Shown: piece by piece, positions 35,680 to 44,804 of the stretch
Numbering within the stretch: position 1 is the first letter of the stretch
How the letters are laid out: the number at the start of each line of letters is the position of its first letter
Assembly (NCBI GenBank): GCA_002295925.1
Contig: DBGO01000016.1
Coordinates: 200,258-264,257 of the forward strand
Direction: 5' to 3'
Origin: Flavobacteriales bacterium UBA852
Lineage (GTDB): Bacteria; Bacteroidota; Bacteroidia; Flavobacteriales_E; Vicingaceae
DNA length: 64,000 nucleotides
Notes under the pieces: model-generated
The model's input: the letters and a program-made list of their open reading frames with translations, nothing else
Databases searched by the model: none
What the model was told of the DNA's origin: nothing
Program-made: the position numbers and the translations under genes

Positions 35680-37524
35680 TTAATAAATTTCTTTAATTTT
35701 TTCTTTTATTTCATTTACTGCAAAGGGCACTCCTTGAATTTTATTTAATGGAACCGCATTGAGTAAAAACTTATCTCGAATGATGTGCACCAATTGGCCA
35801 TTGTTCATTTCCGGAATCAAAACTTTTTCAAATCTGTTTAAAACATCTTCCAAATTACGAGGCAACGGATTAAGGTAGGTTAAATGCGCTTGTGAAACAT
35901 CCATTCCTTCTTCGATACATTCCATAACGGCAGTTTTTATGGCCCCAAAAGTAGACCCCCAGCCCAACACCAATACTTTTCCGCTCTCTTTACCGGTTTC
36001 AATAGCTTGTTGCGGAATATCATTAGCAATATTGTCCACTTTGGCTTGCCGGGTTTTTACCATTTTTTCGTGATTTTCGGGGTCATAAGATACATTTCCT
36101 GTTTCTGCTTCTTTTTCAAGTCCTCCTACTCGATGTTCAAAACCTTTCATTCCCGGAACAGCCCATTTTCTCACCAATTTTTTATCTCTGTGATAAGGTA
36201 AAAACACATCATCACTTAAATCGCTTTTTTGAGCAAATGGTGGCTTAATTGGTCTTAAATGCTCAACTTTGGGATATCGCCATGGTTCGGAACCGTTTGC
36301 CAAATAACCGTCAGATAAAATCATAACCGGTGTCATATGTTCTATGGCAATACGTGCCGCCTCATATACTGCATTAAAACAATCAGCCGGTGTTTTTGCA
36401 GCAATCACTGCCAGCGGTGCTTCGCCATTTCTACCATATACTGCTTGAAACAAATCGGCTTGCTCGGTTTTGGTAGGCAATCCGGTTGATGGGCCGCCAC
36501 GCTGAACATTGACAATTACCAAAGGCAATTCCAACATTATTGCCAAACCTATAGCTTCCATCTTTAATGCTATTCCGGGACCACTGGAACCTGTAACACC
36601 AAGTGCACCTCCAAATGATGCGCCTATTGCCGAACTTACTGCTGCAATTTCGTCTTCTGCTTGAAAAGTTTTGACATTGAAATTTTTTCTTTTGGATAAT
36701 TCGTGTAGAATGTCTGATGCCGGCGTAATGGGATATGAGCCGTAAAACAAATCTAATCCGGATTGATGGGCAGCAGCTATCATACCTATTGCCGTAGCTG
36801 CATTTCCGGTAATATTTCTGTATTCTCCTTTTGGCAATTTAGCTTTTTCTACCTCATAGCGTTCGGTAAAAACATTTGTTGCATCACCATAGTTATAACC
36901 TGCTTTCAGAACTTTAACGTTTGCTTCCAGCAATTCGGGTTTGTGTGCAAATTTTTCTTCCAAAAATTGAATGGTTGCATCTAATTTGCGATTATACAAC
37001 CAATACAAAAAACCCAAAACAAACATATTTTTGGAACGTTCGGCTTCTTTTGTTGACAATGCCGTATCTTTTAATGCTTCTTTGGTTAATTTGGTTATAT
37101 CAATTTCTATTACACGATATTCATTTAATAAGCCCGAAATCAACGGATTTTCTTCACTTTTTGCCAAACGTAAATTTTTGGCATCAAAACCTGAGGTATT
37201 CACCAATATTGTTCCGCCTTTTTTTACTTTATGAAGATTGGATAATAATCCTGCCGCATTCATTGCCACCAACAAATCCACTTCATCGCCGGGTGTGTAA
37301 ATTTCATTACTCCCAAATTGCAACTGAAATCCGGAAACTCCGCTTAATGTGCCTTGCGGCGCACGAATTTCGGCGGGAAAATTGGGGAATGTACTGACAT
37401 CATTGCCATACAAGGCATTGGTATTGGTAAATTGTGTTCCGGTCAATTGCATTCCGTCTCCTGAATCACCGGCAAACAATACAGTGATGTGTTTTTTCTT
37501 TTCGAATGTTATATTTTCTGACAT
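35680..37524 (-). CDS. korA: 2-oxoacid:ferredoxin oxidoreductase, fused gamma-alpha subunit
   Basis: The 614-residue protein has an N-terminal gamma domain (to about residue 190; VLFAGDSGDGMQLTGTQFTN). An alpha domain follows with YPITPASDILHEL, TFQAEDEIAAVSSAIGASFGG and TGSSGPGIALKMEAIGLA. The transketolase C-terminal-like part is near residue 500 onward. This gamma-alpha fusion is the usual form of KorA. It is cotranscribed with korB. The enzyme is oxygen-sensitive in many organisms, fitting a low-oxygen lifestyle. Confidence 0.91.
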   Translation of the reverse strand: MSENITFEKKKHITVLFAGDSGDGMQLTGTQFTNTNALYGNDVSTFPNFPAEIRAPQGTLSGVSGFQLQFGSNEIYTPGDEVDLLVAMNAAGLLSNLHKVKKGGTILVNTSGFDAKNLRLAKSEENPLISGLLNEYRVIEIDITKLTKEALKDTALSTKEAERSKNMFVLGFLYWLYNRKLDATIQFLEEKFAHKPELLEANVKVLKAGYNYGDATNVFTERYEVEKAKLPKGEYRNITGNAATAIGMIAAAHQSGLDLFYGSYPITPASDILHELSKRKNFNVKTFQAEDEIAAVSSAIGASFGGALGVTGSSGPGIALKMEAIGLAIMLELPLVIVNVQRGGPSTGLPTKTEQADLFQAVYGRNGEAPLAVIAAKTPADCFNAVYEAARIAIEHMTPVMILSDGYLANGSEPWRYPKVEHLRPIKPPFAQKSDLSDDVFLPYHRDKKLVRKWAVPGMKGFEHRVGGLEKEAETGNVSYDPENHEKMVKTRQAKVDNIANDIPQQAIETGKESGKVLVLGWGSTFGAIKTAVMECIEEGMDVSQAHLTYLNPLPRNLEDVLNRFEKVLIPEMNNGQLVHIIRDKFLLNAVPLNKIQGVPFAVNEIKEKIKEIY

Positions 37525-37578
37525 TGTACTAATTATCTTTAATCAAAATTAGACTTATTATTAATTGTATAAAATCTA

Positions 37579-39972
37579 TTATAAGAGTTTTTTTCTTTTG
37601 GCAATCAGATTTGTTACCAATGTTACAAACGAAACAACCGTAATGGAACTTATTGGCATAAGAATAGCGGCAAAAACGGGCGAAAGTTTTCCTTGAACAG
37701 CAAAATACATTCCAATAATATTATATGTAAAAGATATAATAAAACTGGCAATAACAATGCTAACGCCATTTTTGGAATATTGCAAAAAATCGGATAAACG
37801 GCGAAAAACTGAAGCATCCAAAATAGCATCGCAAGCCGGCGAAAATGTGTTAATATTTTCTGACACAGAAACACCTACATTGCTTTGTTTAAGTGCTCCG
37901 GCATCATTCAAACCGTCGCCTATCATCATTACAATTTCGCCTTCGGATTGCCATTTTTTTATTAACGCTAATTTTTCTTCGGGTTTGCAATTAAAATGTA
38001 TCTCGGTATTATCGGGGAAAATTTCCAATAATTTATCTTTATCCTTATCATTATCTCCAGAAACTATTTTCAGTTTATAATTTTCTTTCAATTCATCTAC
38101 AACCGATTTTAATCCGTGTCGGAACAAGCTGTCAAAAGAGAATTTCCCGACAGGTTGATTTTCAATAGCTATAAACACACCCGACATTATATTTTCTTGT
38201 CGAAATCCGCAAAATTCTGCCGAACCGATTTTATAATGCGTATTATTTACTATCGCTTCAATTCCGTACCCGGGGAATTCTTTGTAACTTTCTACTGAAA
38301 TTAACGGATATTCATCCAATGCTTTATATAGCATTTTACTTAACGGATGCGACGATTGATAAACAGCGCTTTTTATTTCTGATTTTTGCTTATCTGTCAA
38401 CTCTTTCCCCTCGTAAGTGGCTTTACTTCCCTGAGTTTGTGTAATGGTGCCGGTTTTATCAAAAACAATGGTGGTAATACGCGCCATCTCTTCGACCGTT
38501 TCACTGTTTTTTACATAAAATTTGTTTCTACCAAAAATACGTAAGATATTACCAAAGGTAAAAGGCGCACTCAACGCCAAAGCGCAAGGACAAGCAATAA
38601 TCAATACTGCCGTAAAAGCTTCAAATGCAATACCGGCATCTTTTCCATACCAATAAAATGCCGTAGCAAAGGCAATAACAAGAATAGAAACAGTAAAATA
38701 TACACTTATTTTATTGGTTAGCGTTTCAAAATTGTGGGTATTTTCATTTCTAAACACCGCATCGTTCCATAATTGGGTCAGATAACTCTGTGCCAATTCT
38801 TTTTCTACTTTCAAGTGGATTGTTTTCCCGACGTGTTTGGCTCCGGCGTTAACTTTATCCCCTTTTTTCTTTTTTATCAACACTGATTCGCCCGTTACAA
38901 AACTATTGTCGATATTGGCTTCATCAGAAAGTAAAATGCTGTCAACCGGCACTAATTCTTGATTGCGAATAATAATTTCGTCTCCTACTTTGAGCTGATG
39001 TATAGAAATACTGTATTCTTCACCGTCTTTCCATTTGCTGACGGCTATGGGCAAAAATGAACGATAATCTCTTTCAAAAGACAATGATTTATAGGTTTTT
39101 TGTTGAAAAACTCTTCCCATCAACAAAAAGAAAACCAGTCCGCTTAAAGAATCCAAATACCCCGGTCCGGTTTGAGTAAGGATTTCATAAACACTGCGGG
39201 CAAACAAAACAAATATTCCAAGGGTAATGGGGACATCGATGTTTATGTTTTTATGTTTTAAACCATTAAATGCCGATTTGTAATAATAGTCGGCAGAATA
39301 AACCACTACCGGAACAGCCAATAAAATACTCAGTATGCCAAACAATAAAGAAAATTGCTCTTTACTTTGAGGGTCTAAACCAAAATATTCGGGCAAACTG
39401 ATGAGCATAATATTTCCAAAAGCAAATCCTGCAACACCTACACGATACCATAATGAACGGTCTATTTCGGGTTGCTTTGTTTTATCCAATTGGTCGAGAT
39501 TTATCAACGGTTCGTAACCAACCGAAGCCAATAACTCAACCATTTGTCGCAAACTGATTTTTTGATGATTGAAAGAAACTTTCAATTGTTTTTTTAAAAA
39601 ATTAACTCTACTGGATTGAATATCAGGATTTAACTTATATAAATTTTCAAGCAACCAAATACAAGAACTGCAATGAATGGCAGGAATATAAAAGGTTACT
39701 ATCATTGTTTCATCATCAATAAAATCGGCAATTTTTTGTTTTACTTCTTCATCTTCCAAATATTCAAAACGTTTTTTGTGAACGGTTGGCGGACTAATGC
39801 CCGGGGCTTCATCCAAATTATAATAACCGCACATATCGTTTTGGTTCAAGATTTCATAAACCGAACGGCATCCTTGACAGCAAAATACTTTCTCATCAAA
39901 ATAAATTTGCTCATTAATACATTGCTCACCACAATGAAAACACGAAGGAATGTTTTTATCTTTTTTTGCCAT
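37579..39972 (-). CDS. ccoI: Copper-type P1B ATPase, CcoI/FixI-like
   Basis: The product is about 797 residues. Its N-terminal Cys-rich region (CFHCGEQC and FCCQGCRSVYEILN) is typical of CcoI. A degenerate heavy-metal domain follows with IHCSSCIWLLENLY, then membrane helices with the CPC motif in IIACPCALALSAPF. The phosphorylated Asp is in VFDKTGTITQTQ, and MIGDGLNDAGALKQS closes the hinge. CcoI supplies copper for cbb3 oxidase assembly. I chose ATG 39972; a frame from 40020 adds 16 unlikely residues. No ccoNOP is in the window. It is divergent from the FNR-like gene. Confidence 0.9.
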   Translation of the reverse strand: MAKKDKNIPSCFHCGEQCINEQIYFDEKVFCCQGCRSVYEILNQNDMCGYYNLDEAPGISPPTVHKKRFEYLEDEEVKQKIADFIDDETMIVTFYIPAIHCSSCIWLLENLYKLNPDIQSSRVNFLKKQLKVSFNHQKISLRQMVELLASVGYEPLINLDQLDKTKQPEIDRSLWYRVGVAGFAFGNIMLISLPEYFGLDPQSKEQFSLLFGILSILLAVPVVVYSADYYYKSAFNGLKHKNINIDVPITLGIFVLFARSVYEILTQTGPGYLDSLSGLVFFLLMGRVFQQKTYKSLSFERDYRSFLPIAVSKWKDGEEYSISIHQLKVGDEIIIRNQELVPVDSILLSDEANIDNSFVTGESVLIKKKKGDKVNAGAKHVGKTIHLKVEKELAQSYLTQLWNDAVFRNENTHNFETLTNKISVYFTVSILVIAFATAFYWYGKDAGIAFEAFTAVLIIACPCALALSAPFTFGNILRIFGRNKFYVKNSETVEEMARITTIVFDKTGTITQTQGSKATYEGKELTDKQKSEIKSAVYQSSHPLSKMLYKALDEYPLISVESYKEFPGYGIEAIVNNTHYKIGSAEFCGFRQENIMSGVFIAIENQPVGKFSFDSLFRHGLKSVVDELKENYKLKIVSGDNDKDKDKLLEIFPDNTEIHFNCKPEEKLALIKKWQSEGEIVMMIGDGLNDAGALKQSNVGVSVSENINTFSPACDAILDASVFRRLSDFLQYSKNGVSIVIASFIISFTYNIIGMYFAVQGKLSPVFAAILMPISSITVVSFVTLVTNLIAKRKKLL

Positions 39973-40002
39973 TAATGCAAAATTCCACCTTTTATCTTCA
40001 TA

Positions 40003-40052
40003 AAATATGAATTTTATCATATTTTTGTTTCATATATGAATTGCCCATTCAT
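40003..40052. promoter_or_regulatory. Cluster of dyads between ccoI and FNR-like gene
   Basis: Three symmetric elements lie in the 85-base divergent gap. AAATATGA (40003-40010) is repeated inverted as TCATATTT (40017-40024). TTCATATATGAA (40029-40040) is a perfect 12-base palindrome. ATGAAT (40036-40041) is inverted as ATTCAT (40047-40052). They are candidates for a shared operator of the two genes, possibly bound by the FNR-like protein itself, but they are not the canonical TTGATnnnnATCAA. Confidence 0.4.
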
Positions 40053-40057
40053 CTTAC

Positions 40058-40768
40058 ATGATAAATAACAAACCGGAAATACCCCATTGCGCTACTTGTG
40101 GTTCTCGCCATAAAAGTATTTTTTGCAACATCAGCAATGAAGAAATTGACGAAATAGACAACTCTAAAGGTTGTCATTTTTACAATAAAGGTCAAGTAAT
40201 TTTTAAAGAAGGACATTATACCAACGGTATATATTGTGTAAATAAAGGTAAAATTAAACTTTACAAAGACGGACCTGACGGGAAAGAGCAAATTATTCGA
40301 TTTGCGAAAGAAGGCGATATTATCGGATACCGGGCATTACTTGCCGACGAAAAACTATCCGCATCGGCAAAAACATTAGAAGAAACCACCGTTTGTTTTA
40401 TTCCAAAAAGTGTTTTATTTGATTTATTAAAGAAGGATTTTGACCTTACACAAGGAGTCTTAAAGCTTTTAAGTCATGATATTGGCGAAGCCACTAAAAT
40501 ACTAACCGACATGGCTCAAAAACCGGTTCGCGAACGCGTTGCCGAAATGCTTTTACTGTTAAAAGAAACCTTCTCTACCGATGACGAGGGCTTTATTAAT
40601 GTTAAACTCTCGCGTGAAGAAATTGCGGGAATGGTGGGAACAGCTACCGAAAGTACTATTCGTATATTATCGGAATTTAAAAAAGACCGGTTAATCGAAA
40701 CTTCGGGTAAAAGAATAAAAATTACCAACCTGCCTCAATTGACTTTTGTTGCCAATGTTTTCGATTGA
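40058..40768 (+). CDS. Crp/Fnr family regulator with FNR-type cysteines
   Basis: The 236-residue protein has a cyclic-nucleotide-binding-type beta-roll (about residues 25-140). A C-terminal winged helix-turn-helix contains LSREEIAGMVGTATESTIRI. The N-terminus holds Cys11, Cys14 and Cys23 (HCATCGSRHKSIFC), and Cys113 lies where FNR keeps its fourth ligand, so a [4Fe-4S] oxygen-sensing cluster is plausible. The divergent ccoI gene fits FNR control of microaerobic respiration. The cluster assignment is inference from Cys spacing. Confidence 0.87.
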   Translation: MINNKPEIPHCATCGSRHKSIFCNISNEEIDEIDNSKGCHFYNKGQVIFKEGHYTNGIYCVNKGKIKLYKDGPDGKEQIIRFAKEGDIIGYRALLADEKLSASAKTLEETTVCFIPKSVLFDLLKKDFDLTQGVLKLLSHDIGEATKILTDMAQKPVRERVAEMLLLLKETFSTDDEGFINVKLSREEIAGMVGTATESTIRILSEFKKDRLIETSGKRIKITNLPQLTFVANVFD

Positions 40769-40850
40769 TAAATCAGTTTTATTATTATTTGACAGAAAAA
40801 GTATGCCTATATTTGACACTATTCAAAGGCAAATCGCAACATTTTAATGT

Positions 40851-41615
40851 ATGAAATTTAAAGATCGCGTTCCAAAAGAATTATTCAACAAAAACAAACA
40901 CTACTTGGGTCGCCCGGCAGATGCCGATACAGAATTCATAAAACGACGCATAAAATTGGTTGAAGCCATTCCCGGATTTACCGGAAAAGACAAAACACTA
41001 CTCGAAATTGGATGCGGCAACGGCGCATCAATGTTTTTGCTTGCCGATAAAATGAAAAAATGCATAGGCATTGATATTAATGATGTTCATAAAGAAGAAT
41101 TTAACAAGTACAAAGCCGAGCATAATATAACTAATTGTGAATACAGAGTTTTGGACGTTGTAAATGCGACACCCGAAGAAAAATTTGATCGTATCATCAG
41201 CTTTGAGGTAATTGAACATTTATCCGATGAAAGTGGTTTAAAATATTACTACGATGCTTTAAAAGATGATGGTATACTTGCTATTACCGTTCCAAACAAA
41301 TGGTGGATATTTGAAACACACGGCGCACGTTTACCGCTTTTGCCTTGGAATCGTGTACCTTTTTTTTCGTGGTTGCCCACACCTATTCACGAAAAATATG
41401 CCAATGCTCGCATTTACACCAGACAACGCATTACTAAATTGCTCAATAAGTTTGGTTTCGAGGTTCTTGACTATAAATACATAACTGCACCGCTCGATGT
41501 TTTGCCCGAAGGAAAATTAAAAAAGACACTGCTTAAATATATTTTCAATTCCGAAACAACCAAAAATCCGGTAAAATCTCCCTCCATTTTTTTGGTTGCC
41601 CGAAAGAAAAAGTAA
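40851..41615 (+). CDS. Class I SAM-dependent methyltransferase
   Basis: The 254-residue protein has the Rossmann SAM site LLEIGCGNGASMFLLADKM (about residues 46-64) and DRIISFEVIEHLSDESGL. The C-terminal portion (RLPLLPWNRVPFFSWLP and TRQRITKLLNKFGFEVLDY) resembles UbiE/Methyltransf_11-type enzymes that act on small lipophilic or sugar substrates. The substrate cannot be named. It stands alone between the FNR-like gene and the TPP riboswitch. TATATTTG at 40808-40815 may be its -7 box. Confidence 0.85.
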   Translation: MKFKDRVPKELFNKNKHYLGRPADADTEFIKRRIKLVEAIPGFTGKDKTLLEIGCGNGASMFLLADKMKKCIGIDINDVHKEEFNKYKAEHNITNCEYRVLDVVNATPEEKFDRIISFEVIEHLSDESGLKYYYDALKDDGILAITVPNKWWIFETHGARLPLLPWNRVPFFSWLPTPIHEKYANARIYTRQRITKLLNKFGFEVLDYKYITAPLDVLPEGKLKKTLLKYIFNSETTKNPVKSPSIFLVARKKK

Positions 41616-41672
41616 TTCCCACGCTTTGATAATTTAATAAAATTCAAACTGCATTTATTTGCAATATTTGCT

Positions 41673-41680
41673 TACATTTG
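41673..41680 (+). promoter_or_regulatory. TAnnTTTG -7 box of the thiamin operon
   Basis: TACATTTG fits the Bacteroidota -7 consensus. It ends six bases before the first paired base of the TPP riboswitch at 41686, where transcription would be expected to start. No clear -33 TTTG is seen at the ideal distance. Confidence 0.45.
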
Positions 41681-41685
41681 AACTA

Positions 41686-41764
41686 AACTTTAGGGGTGCT
41701 GCAAAAAGTGGCTGAGAAATACCCTCAACACCTGAACAGGGTAATGCCTGCGAAGGGAAAAGTT
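41686..41764 (+). ncRNA. TPP riboswitch (THI element)
   Basis: The conserved elements are in order: GGGGTGC, GGCTGAGAAATACCC, ACCTGAACAGGGTAATGCC and GCGAAGGGAAA. AACTT (41686-41690) and AAGTT (41760-41764) close P1. Thiamin pyrophosphate binding represses the downstream genes, here thiS and thiC. A CCCCTA at 41785-41790 is complementary to TAGGGG at 41691-41696 and may belong to the expression platform. Confidence 0.96.
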
Positions 41765-41805
41765 GATATTTTCTCGCATAAATCCCCCTATTTAATTTTT
41801 TTTAA

Positions 41806-42009
41806 ATGACTGTTTGTCTTAACGATAAAGAAATTTCATTACCCAAAGAAGCATTAACTGTTTTCGATTTATTAAAAAGTCAAAATATTTCGGAAAACGG
41901 TATAGCCGTCGCTATCAACCAACAAGTAGTAAGCAAAAGCAAATGGACGACAACGCAAATAAAAAATAATGATAAAATAATTATAATAACTGCCACACAG
42001 GGCGGATAA
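41806..42009 (+). CDS. thiS: Sulfur carrier protein ThiS
   Basis: The 67-residue protein is a ubiquitin-like beta-grasp with the terminal Gly-Gly (TATQGG) that is adenylated and thiocarboxylated to donate sulfur to the thiazole. The core LTVFDLLKSQNI and GIAVAINQQVVSKSKW are typical. It is the first gene behind the TPP riboswitch, 11 bases before thiC. ThiI with its rhodanese domain (5641-7068) is a possible sulfur source. Confidence 0.94.
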   Translation: MTVCLNDKEISLPKEALTVFDLLKSQNISENGIAVAINQQVVSKSKWTTTQIKNNDKIIIITATQGG

Positions 42010-42020
42010 ATACAAAACAA

Positions 42021-43883
42021 ATGTCAACTATGAAAAAAGACCAAACACCAAAAAATGAGGTTATTACCAGAAAACCGTTTCCGGCTTCCACAAAAATTTA
42101 TGTAAAAGGAAAATTACACGACATTAAAGTTGCCATGCGCGAAATTAAATTGTCGGATACGGTTGATAAATTTAACGGCAAACGCGAGCCCAATCAACCG
42201 GTTACCGTTTATGATACGTCCGGACCTTATACCGATCCAAATATTGAATTGGATGTAAGAAAAGGATTGCCAAAACTTCGTCAAGAATGGATTTTAAGCA
42301 GAGGCGACGTAGAAGAATTGCCCGAAATTTCATCAGAATACGGTAAAGAACGTTTGCTCAACTCTGAGTTAAACCATTTACGATTTGAGCACATTAAAAA
42401 ACCACTGAAAGCCAAATCCGGGCAAAATGTAACACAAATGTATTATGCTCGCAAAGGCATCATTACGCCCGAAATGGAATATGTGGCGATTAGAGAAAAT
42501 CGCAGAATTGACGAATATAAAGACACTATCGGGCAACACAAAGGCAATCCGTTTGGTGCCAACATACCCGAAAAAATCACTCCTGAGTTTGTTCGCGACG
42601 AAGTAGCCGCAGGAAGAGCTATTATTCCGTCAAATATCAATCACCCTGAAAGCGAACCAATGATTATCGGACGTAACTTCTTAACAAAAATAAATGCCAA
42701 TATCGGTAATTCTGCCGTAACATCAAGTATTGAAGAAGAGGTAGAAAAAGCCGTTTGGGCTTGCCGTTGGGGTGCCGACACAATTATGGATTTATCTACC
42801 GGACAAAATATACACGAAACTCGCGAATGGATTATTCGTAACTCGCCGGTTCCCGTTGGTACAGTGCCAATTTACCAAGCATTAGAAAAAGTTAATGGCA
42901 AAGCCGAAGATTTAACTTGGGAAATTTTTAAAGATACCTTGATAGAACAAGCCGAACAAGGCGTTGATTACTTTACCATTCATGCCGGCGTATTATTACG
43001 ATATATTCCGCTTACGGCAAAACGTGTTACCGGAATAGTATCCCGTGGTGGTTCCATTATGGCAAAATGGTGTTTGGCTCATCATAAAGAAAATTTCCTT
43101 TACACTCACTTTGAAGAAATTTGCGAAATAATGAAAGCTTATGACGTAGCATTTTCTTTAGGCGATGGTTTACGTCCGGGCTCAATTGCCGATGCAAACG
43201 ATAAAGCACAATTTGCCGAATTGGAAACGCTTGGCGAATTGACAAAAATTGCTTGGAAACACGATTGCCAAGTTATGATTGAAGGTCCCGGTCATGTGCC
43301 AATGCATATGATTAAAGAAAATATGGATAAAGAATTGCGCGATTGCTACGAAGCGCCATTTTACACCTTAGGACCGCTTACAACCGATATTGCCCCAGGC
43401 TACGACCATATAACATCAGCAATTGGTGCGGCTCAAATCGGATGGTACGGAACAGCAATGCTTTGCTACGTTACGCCAAAAGAGCACTTGGGATTACCCA
43501 ATAAAGAAGATGTACGCGAAGGCGTTATTACATATAAACTAGCGGCACACGCTGCCGATTTGGCAAAAGGATTTCCGGGCGCTCAAATTCGAGATAATGC
43601 TTTAAGTAAAGCTCGTTTTGAATTTAGATGGGAAGACCAATTCAATCTTTCGCTCGACCCTGAAAAAGCCCGCGAATATCATGATGAGACCTTACCTGCC
43701 GAAGGTGCAAAAATTGCCCATTTCTGCTCTATGTGCGGTCCGCATTTTTGTTCTATGAAAATAACCCAAGATGTGCGCAAATATGCCGAACAAAAAGAAA
43801 TTGACGAGAAAAAAGCACTGGAAGAAGGAATGAAAGAAAAATCAAAAGAGTTTAAAGAAAAAGGCAGCGAAGTTTATTTATAA
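42021..43883 (+). CDS. thiC: Phosphomethylpyrimidine synthase ThiC
   Basis: ThiC is a radical SAM enzyme that converts aminoimidazole ribotide to the pyrimidine precursor HMP-P. The 620-residue length is normal. It has the N-terminal ThiC-associated region, the central IGNSAVTSSIEEEVEKAVWA and MIEGPGHVPMHMIKENMDK. The C-terminal cluster motif SMCGPHFCSM (CxxCx4C) is present. It ends at a strong terminator, so the operon is thiS-thiC only. The thiazole and coupling genes must be elsewhere. Confidence 0.97.
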   Translation: MSTMKKDQTPKNEVITRKPFPASTKIYVKGKLHDIKVAMREIKLSDTVDKFNGKREPNQPVTVYDTSGPYTDPNIELDVRKGLPKLRQEWILSRGDVEELPEISSEYGKERLLNSELNHLRFEHIKKPLKAKSGQNVTQMYYARKGIITPEMEYVAIRENRRIDEYKDTIGQHKGNPFGANIPEKITPEFVRDEVAAGRAIIPSNINHPESEPMIIGRNFLTKINANIGNSAVTSSIEEEVEKAVWACRWGADTIMDLSTGQNIHETREWIIRNSPVPVGTVPIYQALEKVNGKAEDLTWEIFKDTLIEQAEQGVDYFTIHAGVLLRYIPLTAKRVTGIVSRGGSIMAKWCLAHHKENFLYTHFEEICEIMKAYDVAFSLGDGLRPGSIADANDKAQFAELETLGELTKIAWKHDCQVMIEGPGHVPMHMIKENMDKELRDCYEAPFYTLGPLTTDIAPGYDHITSAIGAAQIGWYGTAMLCYVTPKEHLGLPNKEDVREGVITYKLAAHAADLAKGFPGAQIRDNALSKARFEFRWEDQFNLSLDPEKAREYHDETLPAEGAKIAHFCSMCGPHFCSMKITQDVRKYAEQKEIDEKKALEEGMKEKSKEFKEKGSEVYL

Positions 43884-43885
43884 TA

Positions 43886-43912
43886 AAAAAGCCCCAAATT
43901 GGGGCTTTTTTT
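43886..43912. terminator. Bidirectional terminator after thiC
   Basis: AAAAAGCCCC (43886-43895) pairs exactly with GGGGCTTTTT (43901-43910) around AAATT, followed by TT. A rich on one side and T rich on the other, it can end both thiC and the convergent gene at 43926-44750. Confidence 0.9.
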
Positions 43913-43925
43913 ATATGTATCGCTA

Positions 43926-44750
43926 TTAATCTTTACTTAAGAATAATTTACTCATTCCAATGTTGATAAAGGAATAATTTTCACCATAACCAAAACTTAA
44001 GTCAACTTGCCACGTGGGATTGATAAGATAAAGAGCTCCAAAGTCGCTAAACCAAGAAGAATAAGCATCAAAAAATGGTTGATAATTTAAATACGGTTCG
44101 GCAAAAAAGGTCAGTTTATCCGAAAACTTATAATTAAAACAAAGAGTGGTTGTATATTTATAAATTTCTAATGTCGGATTTACGTTTAAGTCAAATGAAA
44201 TATCTTTAGCTTTTACTGTTGTGTTTACATAAAATTTATCCAAAATCAAATAACCGGCGTTTACCGAAAACATAAAATATGTTCTACTGTTCGGTAAAAG
44301 AGATATTTCAGGCATAACGGATAAATGAAAATTTTTATCTGATTGATTAAATATCCCAACTTTAAAACCTGTTACCATCCCTGCCATTCCCGATATTTTT
44401 TCAAAATAAGAATCATTTTGATAAAGATTTTTCACAAACCGGTTTATCTTGTATTTAGAAGGCAAAAATCTAAGTTCAATAAAATCTGTCAAGCCTAACC
44501 GAAATGCAAAATTTCCGGTAATTTTTTCCTCATTCACATCTTCTGAAGGATAACCGTAATTATAATAATTTGGGTAAATTGTTCTATTATAAGAAGTGTA
44601 TTCAAAAAACACTCCGGTTTCTAAATTAAATTGCCCTTTTGATAATGTCAATGGTGAATTGCTTATTCCCGGTCTATCGGTATTGATAGTTTGTGAAAAT
44701 AAAAATATATAAAGGGTACTAAAAACTAAAAGCAAGATACTTCTTAACAT
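43926..44750 (-). CDS. Putative outer-membrane beta-barrel, transporter-type
   Basis: The 274-residue protein has a signal peptide (LRSILLLVFSTLYIFLFSQ). The mature start INTDRPGISNSPLTLSKGQF is followed by LETGVFFEY and alternating strands that end in a terminal aromatic-rich segment. This resembles the outer-membrane family annotated as phenol-degradation meta-pathway or general transporter proteins. The cargo is unknown. It is the last gene of its strand run and ends at the thiC terminator. Confidence 0.72.
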   Translation of the reverse strand: MLRSILLLVFSTLYIFLFSQTINTDRPGISNSPLTLSKGQFNLETGVFFEYTSYNRTIYPNYYNYGYPSEDVNEEKITGNFAFRLGLTDFIELRFLPSKYKINRFVKNLYQNDSYFEKISGMAGMVTGFKVGIFNQSDKNFHLSVMPEISLLPNSRTYFMFSVNAGYLILDKFYVNTTVKAKDISFDLNVNPTLEIYKYTTTLCFNYKFSDKLTFFAEPYLNYQPFFDAYSSWFSDFGALYLINPTWQVDLSFGYGENYSFINIGMSKLFLSKD

Positions 44751-44804
44751 AAAACTAAGTTTATTGTAAAGATAGTAGAAAAAATTTAACCCAAAAAGTG
44801 GAAA

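Noticed and set aside
36921..37397. 158-codon plus-strand frame opposite korA
   Set aside because: It is antisense to the clear gamma domain of korA and its translation has no protein-like character.
37579..40020. Longer CcoI product starting at 40020
   Set aside because: It would add 16 AT-driven residues and cover the dyads of the divergent promoter region; ATG 39972 precedes the Cys-rich start.
40789..40815. TTGACA plus TATATTTG as a strong promoter for the methyltransferase gene
   Set aside because: The -7-like box is good, but the spacing of 16 bases or fewer is too short for the Bacteroidota consensus, so it is mentioned only within the gene entry.
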